From: an uncultured Sphingomonadaceae bacterium
Lineage (GTDB): Bacteria; Pseudomonadota; Alphaproteobacteria; Sphingomonadales; Sphingomonadaceae
NCBI GenBank assembly: GCA_947499255.1
Contig: CANMNF010000001.1
Location: 1,116,001 to 1,180,000, forward strand
Reading direction: 5' to 3'
DNA length: 64,000 nt
Shown here: piece by piece, positions 48,616 through 57,190 of the stretch
Numbering within the stretch: the first letter of the stretch is position 1
Layout: the number at the start of each line of letters is the position of its first letter
Program-made: the position numbers and the translations under genes
The notes under the pieces: generated by a model
The model's database searches: none
The model's input: only the letters and a program-made list of their open reading frames with translations
What the model was told of the DNA's origin: nothing

Positions 48616-49665
48616 TTAAGCGAGGATCAGGCGGGCAGCTTTTACGAACAAAGTTGGCAGGCCCGCTTCTTCGATCTGGTCAATCGGCCACCATTCGCCT
48701 TCACCTGAATGATCTGGCTGTCCGCCAGCCCAAATGGCCACGCCCAATTCAAGATCGAAATGGGTGAAGGAATGGCGCACCACGCCGCCCGCTTTCCACG
48801 CGCCGCGAAGGGGTGGCTGCTCATCTCCATCGCCGCGTGCAGACCAGCCATCATCGGGCAGGCTGCGCATCCCGCCCAGCATTCCTGTACCCGGCCTTGT
48901 CACCAACCAAACCGCATCCGCGCGCGCGATCCAGAAAGCGGTTCCGCGCCGCTGCGGTTTGGGCTTTTTCTTCGCTTTTACCGGCAGGCGCAACGGATCG
49001 CCTTGCGCGCGCCCTGCGCAGACTTCCTGCACGGGGCATAACAAGCATTTGGCATCGCGCGATGTGCAAATGCTCGATCCCAGATCCATCATGGCTTGCG
49101 CGAAATCACCAGCGTGTTTGTCCGGTGTGATCGTGTCCGCCCGCGCCTGGATGGCTTTGCGCGCGCCGGGCAATGGCTGCTCAATTGCGAAAAGCCGCGC
49201 GACGACGCGCTCCACATTGGCATCGACAACAACCGCCCGCTTTCCAAAAGCAATCGCGGCAATCGCAGCGGCGGTATAATCGCCAATGCCGGGCAATCTG
49301 CGCAAGGCCGCCTCGTCGCTCGGAAAGCCGCCCAGCGCTGCCACTTCGCGCGCACATTTCACCAGATTGCGCGCGCGCGAATAATAGCCAAGCCCCGCCC
49401 ACTGCGCGAGGACTTCGGCCTCATCCGCTGCCGCCAAAGCCGCAATATCGGGCCAGCGCGCGGTGAACTTTGCAAAATACGGTTTCACCGCCTGAACAGT
49501 CGTTTGCTGGAGCATGATTTCGGACAGCCACACACGATAAGGATCGGGCGACGGCAGCGTGCTGTCATGGGCGCTATCACCTGATCCGGGCGCGGCACGC
49601 CAAGGCAAATCGCGCGCATGGCGGCGATACCAGTCGAGAAGCAGCGGGGCGACCCTATCCTCCAT
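48616..49665 (-). CDS. mutY: A/G-specific adenine glycosylase MutY
   Basis: This 349-residue protein starts at MEDRVAPLLLDWYRRHARDLPWR. It carries the HhH-GPD fold (LRRLPGIGDYTAAAIAAIAFG...VDANVERV), the 4Fe-4S cluster CTSRDAKCLLCPVQEVC (CX6CX2CX5C), and a C-terminal Nudix-like 8-oxoG recognition domain (ADAVWLVTRPGTGMLGGM). It removes adenine opposite 8-oxoguanine. Only 14 bp separate its start from that of the divergent dciA. Confidence 0.94.
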   Translation of the reverse strand: MEDRVAPLLLDWYRRHARDLPWRAAPGSGDSAHDSTLPSPDPYRVWLSEIMLQQTTVQAVKPYFAKFTARWPDIAALAAADEAEVLAQWAGLGYYSRARNLVKCAREVAALGGFPSDEAALRRLPGIGDYTAAAIAAIAFGKRAVVVDANVERVVARLFAIEQPLPGARKAIQARADTITPDKHAGDFAQAMMDLGSSICTSRDAKCLLCPVQEVCAGRAQGDPLRLPVKAKKKPKPQRRGTAFWIARADAVWLVTRPGTGMLGGMRSLPDDGWSARGDGDEQPPLRGAWKAGGVVRHSFTHFDLELGVAIWAGGQPDHSGEGEWWPIDQIEEAGLPTLFVKAARLILA

Positions 49666-49679
49666 GCGAGCGCTATGGC

Positions 49680-50294
49680 ATGAGCGCTGGCAGCATGGAA
49701 CGCGATAAACCAACGAAACGGGGGAAGCCTGTAAAGCCGCGCGGTAAAGCAGGAGCGAAACCCGGTGCAAAAGCAGGTGCCAAGCTCGCCAAAGCCAAGC
49801 CGTATTCGCGCCCGCGCGGTGGCCCTGCCAAAGCCGTATCTGATCTTGTCCCGCGCATCGGGCGCGCTGCATTTCGCCGCTATGGTTTTGTGCAAAGCTC
49901 CGTCGTCACCCGCTGGCCCGAAATCGTGGGGGAAGATCATGCCAAGGTCTGCGCGCCGGAACAGATCCGCTTTCCCCCCGGTGAGAAAAGCGAAGGCATT
50001 TTGCAGATGGTGGTGATGCCCGCCCACGCCCCGTTGATCCAGCATGTGATCCCTGAAATTATGGAGCGGGTGAACCGTTTCTTTGGGTATCGCGCAGTGG
50101 CGCAGGTGCGCATCCGGCAAGGCGCGGTTAAGCCGCCACCTGCTCAAGAGACCAAGGAAGCGCCAAGCTTAAAGCCGATACCGATGGAATTGGGTGAAAG
50201 CTTGCGCGATATTGGTGATCCGGAATTGCGCACAGTGCTGGAATCGCTGGCGCGTTCTATGGGTGCGAAGGAAGATAAGGAGAAGGACAGGTGA
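49680..50294 (+). CDS. DciA-like (DUF721) protein
   Basis: This 204-residue protein has a strongly basic, Lys/Gly/Ala-repeat N-terminus (KRGKPVKPRGKAGAKPGAKAGAK) and a DUF721 domain (AAFRRYGFVQSSVVTRWPEIVGEDHAKVCAPEQIRF... LIQHVIPEIMERVNRFFGYRAVAQVRI). DciA is the ancestral loader of the replicative helicase DnaB. The basic tail probably binds DNA. A second ATG at 49695 is possible. The stop overlaps the GTG of the next gene (GTGA). Confidence 0.87.
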   Translation: MSAGSMERDKPTKRGKPVKPRGKAGAKPGAKAGAKLAKAKPYSRPRGGPAKAVSDLVPRIGRAAFRRYGFVQSSVVTRWPEIVGEDHAKVCAPEQIRFPPGEKSEGILQMVVMPAHAPLIQHVIPEIMERVNRFFGYRAVAQVRIRQGAVKPPPAQETKEAPSLKPIPMELGESLRDIGDPELRTVLESLARSMGAKEDKEKDR

Positions 50295-50992
50295 AGCTGC
50301 GCTTTGGATCAAAGACCGCGATATGTGCCGCAGCAGCTTTGATCAGCCTGCCGCCGGCAATCGCCACGGCGCAAAACTGGAACGCGGAATATCGCGAGGA
50401 TGTGCGCGGCCATACGGTCGGCAATCCTGATGCGCCGGTAAAGCTGACCGCTTTCGTCAGCTATACCTGTTCGGTTTGCGCGGCATTCGAAATCCGTTCT
50501 GATGCGCCTTTGCGCGCGGCCTATATCCATGAAGGCAAAGTGGAAATGGAAGTGCGCCCGGCGATCCATAACCCTGTCGATCTGGCCGCAGCTTTGATTG
50601 CCGAATGCGGTCCGAAAGAGAAATTCTTCGACAATCACCGGCGGATTATTTTCGCCCAATCTGTGTGGATGCGTAAAGTACAAAACGCTAATGAAGCGCA
50701 ACAAGCGCGCTGGTATTCCGGCTCCACAACATCGCGGATGCGCGCCATTGCCGCTGATCTGGATTTCTACGATCTGATGGAAACGCGCGGCTATTCGCGT
50801 TCACAACTGGATCGCTGCCTGGCCGATGAAGCCCGCGCCGATGCGCTGGCCGAAATGTCTGCCGCTGATAAAGCGCGCGTCGGCTATCCCGGCACGCCAA
50901 GCTTCCTGATCAACGGCACATTGGTTGATGGGGCCCATTCATGGGGCAGCCTGCAACCCGCCATTGATGCCAGTTTGTCGTCCGGCGAATAA
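50291..50992 (+). CDS. Periplasmic DsbA-like thioredoxin-fold protein
   Basis: This 233-residue protein with a GTG start has a Sec signal (AICAAAALISLPPAIATAQ), active site CSVC at about 60-63, an inserted helical domain, and cis-Pro YPGTPSFLING. It resembles the DsbA/DsbG-like thioredoxin_4 proteins. It is coupled to dciA by a 4-bp overlap and followed by a lipoprotein paralog. It likely acts on disulfides in the periplasm. Confidence 0.85.
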   Translation: MKLRFGSKTAICAAAALISLPPAIATAQNWNAEYREDVRGHTVGNPDAPVKLTAFVSYTCSVCAAFEIRSDAPLRAAYIHEGKVEMEVRPAIHNPVDLAAALIAECGPKEKFFDNHRRIIFAQSVWMRKVQNANEAQQARWYSGSTTSRMRAIAADLDFYDLMETRGYSRSQLDRCLADEARADALAEMSAADKARVGYPGTPSFLINGTLVDGAHSWGSLQPAIDASLSSGE

Positions 50993-51004
50993 GAATTTAC
51001 CAGA

Positions 51005-51040
51005 TTTGCACGTGCAAAAGGGGATAAGGCTGTGCAAAAG
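51005..51040. promoter_or_regulatory. Palindrome TTTGCACGTGCAAA and direct repeat
   Basis: TTTGCACGTGCAAA (51005-51018) is a perfect 14-bp palindrome in the 141-bp gap between the two DsbA-like genes. TGCAAAAGG occurs within it and again at 51032-51040, 19 bp later. The arrangement suggests a regulator-binding region for the downstream dsbA-smc genes. Confidence 0.5.
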
Positions 51041-51133
51041 GCCGGTAACGCCCAGTCTGCCTGCTTTGCGCTGCCTTGGCCCCTCGTCTAGCTTTGTCTA
51101 GCTTTTACAGCCTTGAACAAACGGGATCACCTG

Positions 51134-51883
51134 ATGACACTTTTCCGCAATATCCTTCGCGCTTCTTTTGTGGCTCCGCTGGCTTTGGCGATTGCCGCCT
51201 GCGGAACCGATGCAGAAACTGATGGCGCGCTTGAAGGTGATCCCATTGCTCCGATTGCCGCGCCCGAAGGGACCAGTTGGGTCGATACGGTCAGCGTCTC
51301 CGAAGCTGATGGCTATGTGGTTGGCAACCCTGATGCGCCGTTGAAGCTGATCAAATATGGCTCGCTCACATGCGGGGCTTGCGCGGCCTTTGCTGAAGCT
51401 GCCACTGGCAGTTTGAAAGAGGATTATGTCGCGAGCGGCGTTGTCTCTTTTGAACTGCGCAACCAAGTGCATAACGGCGTTGATCTGGCTCTGGCGCGGC
51501 TTGTGCGGTGCAGTGCGCCCGGCAGCTATCAACCGCTGTCTGATCAGGTTTGGAAGAACCTGCAAACCTTGCTTGCCAATGCTGATCAAGAAACGGTGGC
51601 CAATGCGCTGACGCAGGCGCCCGAAGAACGTTATGTCATTCTGGCGCAAAATCTGGGCTTTTTTGAATTTTTCGCCGCGCGCGGTATCAGCGTGGATCAG
51701 GCCGTGTCCTGCCTTTCAGACGCCGCATCTTTGGAAGCCATTGCCGAACGCTCTGACCAACAATCGGCAGAACTGGGCGTTACCAGTACGCCGACTTTCT
51801 TCCTCAACGGCCAACAATTGAGCGAGCGCTCATGGCCCCAGATCGAAGCCACGCTGCAAAGCGCAGGCGCCCGGTCGCAATAG
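51134..51883 (+). CDS. DsbA-like lipoprotein
   Basis: This 249-residue protein starts at MTLFRNILRASF; the tracked TTG start adds seven residues. A lipobox (AIAAC, Cys about 23) and linker precede a thioredoxin_4 domain with CGAC at about 80-83, FELRNQVHNGVDLA, and TSTPTFFLNGQ. It is clearly related to the upstream DsbA-like protein (NPDAPLKL, SLTCGACAAF). It is membrane-anchored in the periplasm and followed 18 bp later by smc. Confidence 0.85.
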   Translation: MTLFRNILRASFVAPLALAIAACGTDAETDGALEGDPIAPIAAPEGTSWVDTVSVSEADGYVVGNPDAPLKLIKYGSLTCGACAAFAEAATGSLKEDYVASGVVSFELRNQVHNGVDLALARLVRCSAPGSYQPLSDQVWKNLQTLLANADQETVANALTQAPEERYVILAQNLGFFEFFAARGISVDQAVSCLSDAASLEAIAERSDQQSAELGVTSTPTFFLNGQQLSERSWPQIEATLQSAGARSQ

Positions 51884-51901
51884 AGCGAGACGGCCCCGCG
51901 C

Positions 51902-54900
51902 ATGCAGATCAGGAAGCTCCGTCTAAGCGGCTTTAAGAGCTTCGTTGAACCTGCCGAATTGCGCATTGAACCCGGCCTGACCGGCGTTGTGGGCCCCAAT
52001 GGGTGCGGCAAATCCAACCTGCTGGAGGCGATCCGTTGGGTGATGGGTGAAAACTCGCCAAAATCCATGCGCTCTGGCGGAATGGAAGATGTGATCTTCG
52101 CAGGCACAGAAACCCGCCCGCCACGCGACTTTGCCGAAGTGGTCCTCAACGCTTTTGACGATGACGGCGAGGACCTTGATGTCACCCGCCGGATCGAACG
52201 CGGAGCGGGCAGCGCGTACCGCGTGAACGGATCGGATGTACGGGCCAAAGATGTGGCGCTAGTCTTTGCCGATGCTGCGACAGGCGCGCATTCGCCAGCT
52301 CTGGTGAGCCAGGGCAAAATCGCGCAAGTCATCGCCGCCAAGCCGACAGAACGGCGCATGATGCTCGAAGAAGCAGCGGGCATTGCCGGCCTGCATGTGC
52401 GCCGCCGCGATGCTGAACTCAAATTGCGGCAGACAGAGCGCAATCTGGCGCGGCTTGAAGATTTGATGGCGGGGCTGGATTCGCAAATCGCATCCTTGCG
52501 CCGCCAAGCCAAGCAGGCCGAACGGTATAAAAAGCTCACCGATCAGATCACCATTGCCGAAGCGCGGCTGGTCTATGCCCGCTGGCGTGATGCCGCCGCT
52601 GCTGCTGAAAAAGCGCGCGAACAAGCCCGCAATGCCGATGCGCTTGTGGCCAAGGCACAAATGGCTGCAAAAGAGGCGCAAGCCGGGCAACATGCTTTGG
52701 CCGAGCAGCTGGCGCAATTGCGCGATGAACTGGCCGACCGGCGCGATGACGCTTCGGCCCATGGGCACCGCATGGCTGCCCTTACCAGCCACCTTGAAGC
52801 GGCTGAACAACGGTTGAAAGATCTCGATCGGCAACGCGAACGGCTTGAGGAAGATCGCGGCGAAGCAGATCGCATGACACGCGATGCCGCCCAAGCTTTG
52901 AAAGAGCTTGAAGCGGCCTTGAAGCAGGGCGAAAAATCGCTTGCGGAAGATGAAGCGTTGCGGCCTGAATTGGCCGCCAAAGTTGAAGCCGCCGAACGAG
53001 CCGGGCGCGCCGCAGAACTCGCACTTGCCAAAGCGACGGCGGACAATGCCGGGACCGAAGCGGAATGGCGCGTGGCCGAGGCGGAGATTGCGCAGGCAGA
53101 AAACCGCCTCACGCGGCTTGATGGCGAAGTTGAGCGGCTTGAACAACAACGTACAGCGCTAACCAATCATAGCGATCCGGATGCAGCGGTTGCAGACGCA
53201 AAATTTGCTCTGGAACAGGCGCAAGCTGCGCTGGCAAAAGCGCGCGAGGCGCTGGACACTGCGCGCGGACGCAAGGACGCATTGGCGCAAAGCCGTGATG
53301 AGGCAGGATCTGCGCTTTCCACAGCGCGCGCTGAACTCGCCGGGATTGAACGCGAGTTTCAAGCACTTATGCGGGACCGCGATGCACGCGCCCGGCAGAA
53401 GGCCAACGCGCATGGACTGCCTGCCGCGCTGGATAGACTAGCGGCTGAACCCGGCTATGAACGCGCGCTTGCCGCAGTGCTGGGCCGCGATGCAAAATCG
53501 CCTTTGGGAATGCCAGGTGAAACGTCTGAGGGGCGTTTCTGGACCGGTTCGAACACGCCTGCGCGCGTGGCGGATTCGCTGGCTTCGCATCTGCGCGCTT
53601 TCCCCGATGAACTGGCGGCGCGGCTGGCGCTTGTTCATGTGGCCGATGGTGATGATGGGCGCGCGCTCAAACCGGGGGAGTGGCTGGTGACCAAGGATGG
53701 TCTGCTGCGCCGCTGGGACGGGTTTGTTGCACGCGGTGAAGGCGCGGCTGAAGCTGCGCGGTTGGAAGCGGATAACCGCATGGGCGCGCTGGAAAAACAA
53801 CTGCCCACCTTGCAATCCGCGGTGGAAACCGCGCAAGAAACCGAGGCTGAGGCGCAATCTGCTTTGGCGCAATTGCAGCGCGAACTTGTGGCGTTGGAAC
53901 GCGAAGTTGGCGAGCATTCTGAAAGCGAACGACAAGCACTGCGCGCGATGGATCAGGCCGAAGCTGAACGCGAACGCCTCACCACGCGGCGCGCAGAATT
54001 GGCCAATGGCAGCGAAGAATTGGCCATCCAACGCGCAGAAGCGCAAAAGGAACTCACGGCCGCACGTGACAAACGCGATGCCCTGCCCGATCCGGCAGCC
54101 GGGCGTGCAGCTTTGGAAGCAGCGCGGTCCAGCAACGAAGCCAATCGCGAAAATCTGCAAACCGCCACAGCTGGCCTTGCCGCGCATGATCAAGGCCTCG
54201 CCGTGGCGCGTGAACGCGTTGCCGGGCAGCGCGCCGATATCAACGGTTGGCGCGCCAGAGCAGGCGATGCGGCGCAGCGTCTTGCCGGAATGGCGGCGCG
54301 CTTTGAAGAAATCGAAGCAGAGCGCGCCATCACCGCGGCCAAGCCCGAAGGATTAATACGCGAGATTGAAGGCGGCGAAGCGGTGCGCGCGCGCCTTGGC
54401 GAAGAACTGGCCAAAGCCGAACGCGCCGTGGCCGAGACCGAAGGCAAAGCGCGCGTTGCTGACAATGCGCTGGCGCAAGCAGGCGAGGCCCTTGCCACTG
54501 CACGCGAAGGCCGCGCCGGCGCCGCCGCGCGCGCAGAAAATGAGGAAAGCCGCCGCGAGGAAATGGCGCGCATTTCTGGCGAACGCTTCCAATGTCCGCC
54601 CTCCATGCTGTCTGGCAAATTCGATTTTGACGAAGCGACGATCGTGGATGCAACCGCAGCGCGCGAGGAACATGATCGCCTCGTCACCAGCCGTGAACGC
54701 ATCGGCCCTGTCAATCTGGTTGCCGCAGACGAGCTGACGCGGGTTGAGGAAGAGCACGGCACCAGTTCCGCTGAACAGGCCGAACTTGCCGAAGCGGTTA
54801 GCCGGTTGCGCGGCTCCATCGGCAATCTCAATCGCGAAGGGCGCGAACGTTTGCGCGCCGCTTTCGAAGCTGTGGATGGCCATTTCCGGCGTCTGTTCAC

Positions 54901-55324
54901 CCGGCTTTTTGAAGGCGGGCAAGCGCATCTTGCGCTGATCGATTCTGATGATCCGCTTGAAGCGGGGCTGGAGATTTATGCGCAGCCGCCGGGCAAACGC
55001 CTGCAATCGCTTTCCCTGCTTTCCGGCGGCGAACAGGCGCTAACCGCAACGGCACTTATTTTCGCGCTATTCCTCACCAATCCGGCACCTATTTGCGTGC
55101 TGGATGAAGTCGATGCGCCGCTCGATGATGCTAATATTGACAGGTTTTGCGATCTGCTCGATTCCATGGTGAAAGAAACCAATACGCGTTATCTCATCGT
55201 CACGCACAATGCCGTCACGATGAGCCGGATGCACCGTTTGTTTGGTGTGACGATGGTCGAAAAAGGGATTTCGCGCCTGGTGAGCGTGGATCTGGGTGAA
55301 GCGGAATTGATGGCTGCGGAATAA
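51902..55324 (+). CDS. smc: Chromosome segregation protein SMC
   Basis: This 1140-residue protein has an N-terminal ATPase half with Walker A GPNGCGKSN (about 31-39), long Ala/Glu/Arg coiled coils, a hinge near 480-590 (LPAALDRLAAEPGYERALAAVLG), and a C-terminal half with signature LSLLSGGEQALTATAL and Walker B PICVLDEVDAPLDDANIDRF. SMC forms the condensin ring with ScpA and ScpB, whose genes are not here. The order dciA-dsbA-dsbA-smc is on one strand with short gaps. Confidence 0.96.
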   Translation: MQIRKLRLSGFKSFVEPAELRIEPGLTGVVGPNGCGKSNLLEAIRWVMGENSPKSMRSGGMEDVIFAGTETRPPRDFAEVVLNAFDDDGEDLDVTRRIERGAGSAYRVNGSDVRAKDVALVFADAATGAHSPALVSQGKIAQVIAAKPTERRMMLEEAAGIAGLHVRRRDAELKLRQTERNLARLEDLMAGLDSQIASLRRQAKQAERYKKLTDQITIAEARLVYARWRDAAAAAEKAREQARNADALVAKAQMAAKEAQAGQHALAEQLAQLRDELADRRDDASAHGHRMAALTSHLEAAEQRLKDLDRQRERLEEDRGEADRMTRDAAQALKELEAALKQGEKSLAEDEALRPELAAKVEAAERAGRAAELALAKATADNAGTEAEWRVAEAEIAQAENRLTRLDGEVERLEQQRTALTNHSDPDAAVADAKFALEQAQAALAKAREALDTARGRKDALAQSRDEAGSALSTARAELAGIEREFQALMRDRDARARQKANAHGLPAALDRLAAEPGYERALAAVLGRDAKSPLGMPGETSEGRFWTGSNTPARVADSLASHLRAFPDELAARLALVHVADGDDGRALKPGEWLVTKDGLLRRWDGFVARGEGAAEAARLEADNRMGALEKQLPTLQSAVETAQETEAEAQSALAQLQRELVALEREVGEHSESERQALRAMDQAEAERERLTTRRAELANGSEELAIQRAEAQKELTAARDKRDALPDPAAGRAALEAARSSNEANRENLQTATAGLAAHDQGLAVARERVAGQRADINGWRARAGDAAQRLAGMAARFEEIEAERAITAAKPEGLIREIEGGEAVRARLGEELAKAERAVAETEGKARVADNALAQAGEALATAREGRAGAAARAENEESRREEMARISGERFQCPPSMLSGKFDFDEATIVDATAAREEHDRLVTSRERIGPVNLVAADELTRVEEEHGTSSAEQAELAEAVSRLRGSIGNLNREGRERLRAAFEAVDGHFRRLFTRLFEGGQAHLALIDSDDPLEAGLEIYAQPPGKRLQSLSLLSGGEQALTATALIFALFLTNPAPICVLDEVDAPLDDANIDRFCDLLDSMVKETNTRYLIVTHNAVTMSRMHRLFGVTMVEKGISRLVSVDLGEAELMAAE

Positions 55325-55345
55325 CAGCTCTGAAACGCGCAGACG

Positions 55346-56014
55346 TTACCGCGCCGCAAACCAGATCACATGGCGCGGGCCTTTGCCATTGCTGCGCGCA
55401 CGCACGATCCGTTCTTCGACGCGAAAACCGGCTTTGCGCAGATAACCTTTGAAGCGATCATCTTGCGCGGCTGACCAAATGGCGAGGATACCGCCGGGCC
55501 GCAAAGCTGCGCGCGCGGCTGCCAGCCCTTCTCGCGAATACAGACGGTGATTGGCATCGCGCACCAAGCCATCGGGGCCATTATCCACGTCCAGCAGGAT
55601 CGCATCATACCGCCCCGGGCCAGCGGCGATCAGATGGGCGACATCGCGCAGCTCTAGTGTGACGCGTGGGTCTTCAAGGCAATCGCCGGTCAGCTCCGCC
55701 ATTGGCCCTTGCGCCCATTCGATGATCTTGGGGACCAGTTCAGCAACGGTCACGCGGCCAGCATCTCCCATCGCTTTCAAAGCTGCGCGCAAAGTAAAGC
55801 CCATGCCATACCCGCCGATCAGCAATTGCGGCGCCGGGTTCTCGCCCAAACGCTCAATCGACATGGTCGCCAGCGCCTCTTCCGAACCGCTCATGCGGCT
55901 GTTCATCAGTTCGTTACGGTCAAGCACGATCATGTGATCAGCGCCGCGCCGCATCAAGCGCAGCTCATCACCGCCGGGCACTTCGGCGGTGTCCAAATGT
56001 TCTAATGGGATCAT
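55346..56014 (-). CDS. Spermidine-synthase-like SAM-dependent protein
   Basis: This 222-residue protein has a Rossmann fold like spermine/spermidine synthases: LLIGGYGMGFTLRAALKAMG, VTVAELVPKIIEWAQG, YDAILLDVDNGPDGLV and LRPGGILAIWSA. The glycine loop is GGYGMG rather than the GGGDG of true spermidine synthases and the N-terminal tetramerisation strand is short, so the reaction is uncertain. It converges on smc. Confidence 0.75.
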   Translation of the reverse strand: MIPLEHLDTAEVPGGDELRLMRRGADHMIVLDRNELMNSRMSGSEEALATMSIERLGENPAPQLLIGGYGMGFTLRAALKAMGDAGRVTVAELVPKIIEWAQGPMAELTGDCLEDPRVTLELRDVAHLIAAGPGRYDAILLDVDNGPDGLVRDANHRLYSREGLAAARAALRPGGILAIWSAAQDDRFKGYLRKAGFRVEERIVRARSNGKGPRHVIWFAAR

Positions 56015-56047
56015 GTTTGTTGCGCTTAGCGTTTTCTGGCGCAGCGT

Positions 56048-56482
56048 CTAGTCAAGCACAGCGCGCGGGCCGGGACCTTTGAGGCCAAGCTTGTCATCTT
56101 TGTTATAAAGGCGGCACTTCTCAAGGCTTAAGCACCCGCAGCCGATACATTGATCCAGCTGATTGCGGGTGCGGTTGAGGAGGCGGATTTTGTCGTCAAT
56201 CTCTTCGCGCATGGACCGGCTTATCTTTTGCCAATCAGCCAAGCTTGGGTTGCGGCCATCGGGCAGTTCGGCCAGCTGCTTTTCAATCTCACTCAGCCCC
56301 AGACCAAGCTTTTGCGCGATCAAAATAAAGCTGACGCGGCGAATGTCGGAACGCAGAAAACGGCGCTGATTGCCGCTGGTACGCAGCGGAGCAAGGAGGC
56401 CCTTTTCTTCATAAAAACGGATCGCAGAAACGGCAACGCCGGTGCGCTTTGACAATTGGCCGATGGTGATAAAGCGTTCCAT
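56048..56482 (-). CDS. soxR: Redox-sensitive regulator SoxR
   Basis: This 144-residue MerR-family protein has a winged helix (ITIGQLSKRTGVAVSAIRFYEEKGLL) and the SoxR [2Fe-2S] site CIGCGCLSLEKC (CX2CXCX5C, Cys 112, 115, 117, 123). SoxR is activated by redox-cycling compounds and in non-enterics directly controls small sets of detoxification genes. A near-consensus SoxR box lies in the divergent region and points to the glyoxalase gene. Confidence 0.95.
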   Translation of the reverse strand: MERFITIGQLSKRTGVAVSAIRFYEEKGLLAPLRTSGNQRRFLRSDIRRVSFILIAQKLGLGLSEIEKQLAELPDGRNPSLADWQKISRSMREEIDDKIRLLNRTRNQLDQCIGCGCLSLEKCRLYNKDDKLGLKGPGPRAVLD

Positions 56483-56565
56483 AAGTAGCCCCGAAGTTCT
56501 GCCTGCCCCCACACGCAGAATTTGATTGGCATCACCCGAATCGGTGAAGTTTTTTCCACACACTC

Positions 56566-56596
56566 TTGACCTCAACTTAGCTTGAGATTGCATAGT
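56566..56596 (+). promoter_or_regulatory. SoxR-controlled promoter
   Basis: CCTCAACTTAGCTTGAGA (56570-56587) matches the SoxR-box consensus CCTCAAGTTAACTTGAGG at 15 of 18 positions by eye. It lies between a perfect TTGACC -35 element (56566-56571) and CATAGT (56591-56596), with the long 19-bp spacer typical of MerR-type promoters. Transcription would run to the right into the VOC/glyoxalase gene at 56681. Confidence 0.8.
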
Positions 56597-56680
56597 GACT
56601 CAAGCGATGATTCGCAGCGTCCTAAAATGGGGCAGCACAATGCGTTTTGAAACAAGAGCTTGATAGAAGGAATTAAGACT

Positions 56681-57060
56681 ATGCCTCACGGAGTTCTCGA
56701 ACATGTAAACCTGACCGTCAGTGACATTGACCAGTCAGCCAATTTTTTCGCTAAGCTGATGGGCTGGCGCGAACGTTGGCGCGGGGAGGCAATGAATGGC
56801 GGGGAAACCATTCATTTGGGTGAGCCGGAATTGGGCAAAACTTACCTTGCTTTTTACACTGACTGGAAAATGCATGAGGGACAGGAAAAGGGGCATCCGA
56901 TGAACCATATCGGCCTGAGCGTTGATGATGTGGAGGCTGCCGAAAAATCGTGATTTCCGCGGCTCTCGAACCCTTCAATCATGGCGATTATGAACCGGGG
57001 CGCCGCTTCTATTTCCTCGATTGGGATGGGAATGAATTCGAGGTGGTCAGCTATGCCTGA
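56681..57060 (+). pseudogene. Frameshifted VOC (glyoxalase) family gene
   Basis: The frame opens at MPHGVLEHVNLTVSDIDQSANFFAKL with AGAAGGAA upstream and stops early after VDDVEAAEKS. The missing C-terminus continues in another frame (VISAALEPFNHGDYEPGRRFYFLDWDGNEFEVVSYA) to a TGA at 57060. Restoring one A in the AAAAA run at 56943-56947 fuses both parts into a 126-residue VOC protein, the normal length. VOC proteins bind a metal and handle toxic small molecules such as methylglyoxal or antibiotics. It could be a true pseudogene, a sequencing error or programmed slippage. Confidence 0.8.
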
Positions 57061-57190
57061 ACCAATGCCGAGAGAGCCGATGGTCCTTAAAAAGCGAACA
57101 CGCTAGCGAACCGCGCAATGATCGCTGTGCGTATTGCTATGCGACGCACCTGCCAATATCGTTTTGGCCTGGGCCTCCCCAAATCGCGTG

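Noticed and set aside
53438-54193. Large minus-strand ORFs inside smc
   Set aside because: They arise from the biased Ala/Glu/Arg codons of the coiled coil and show no domain.
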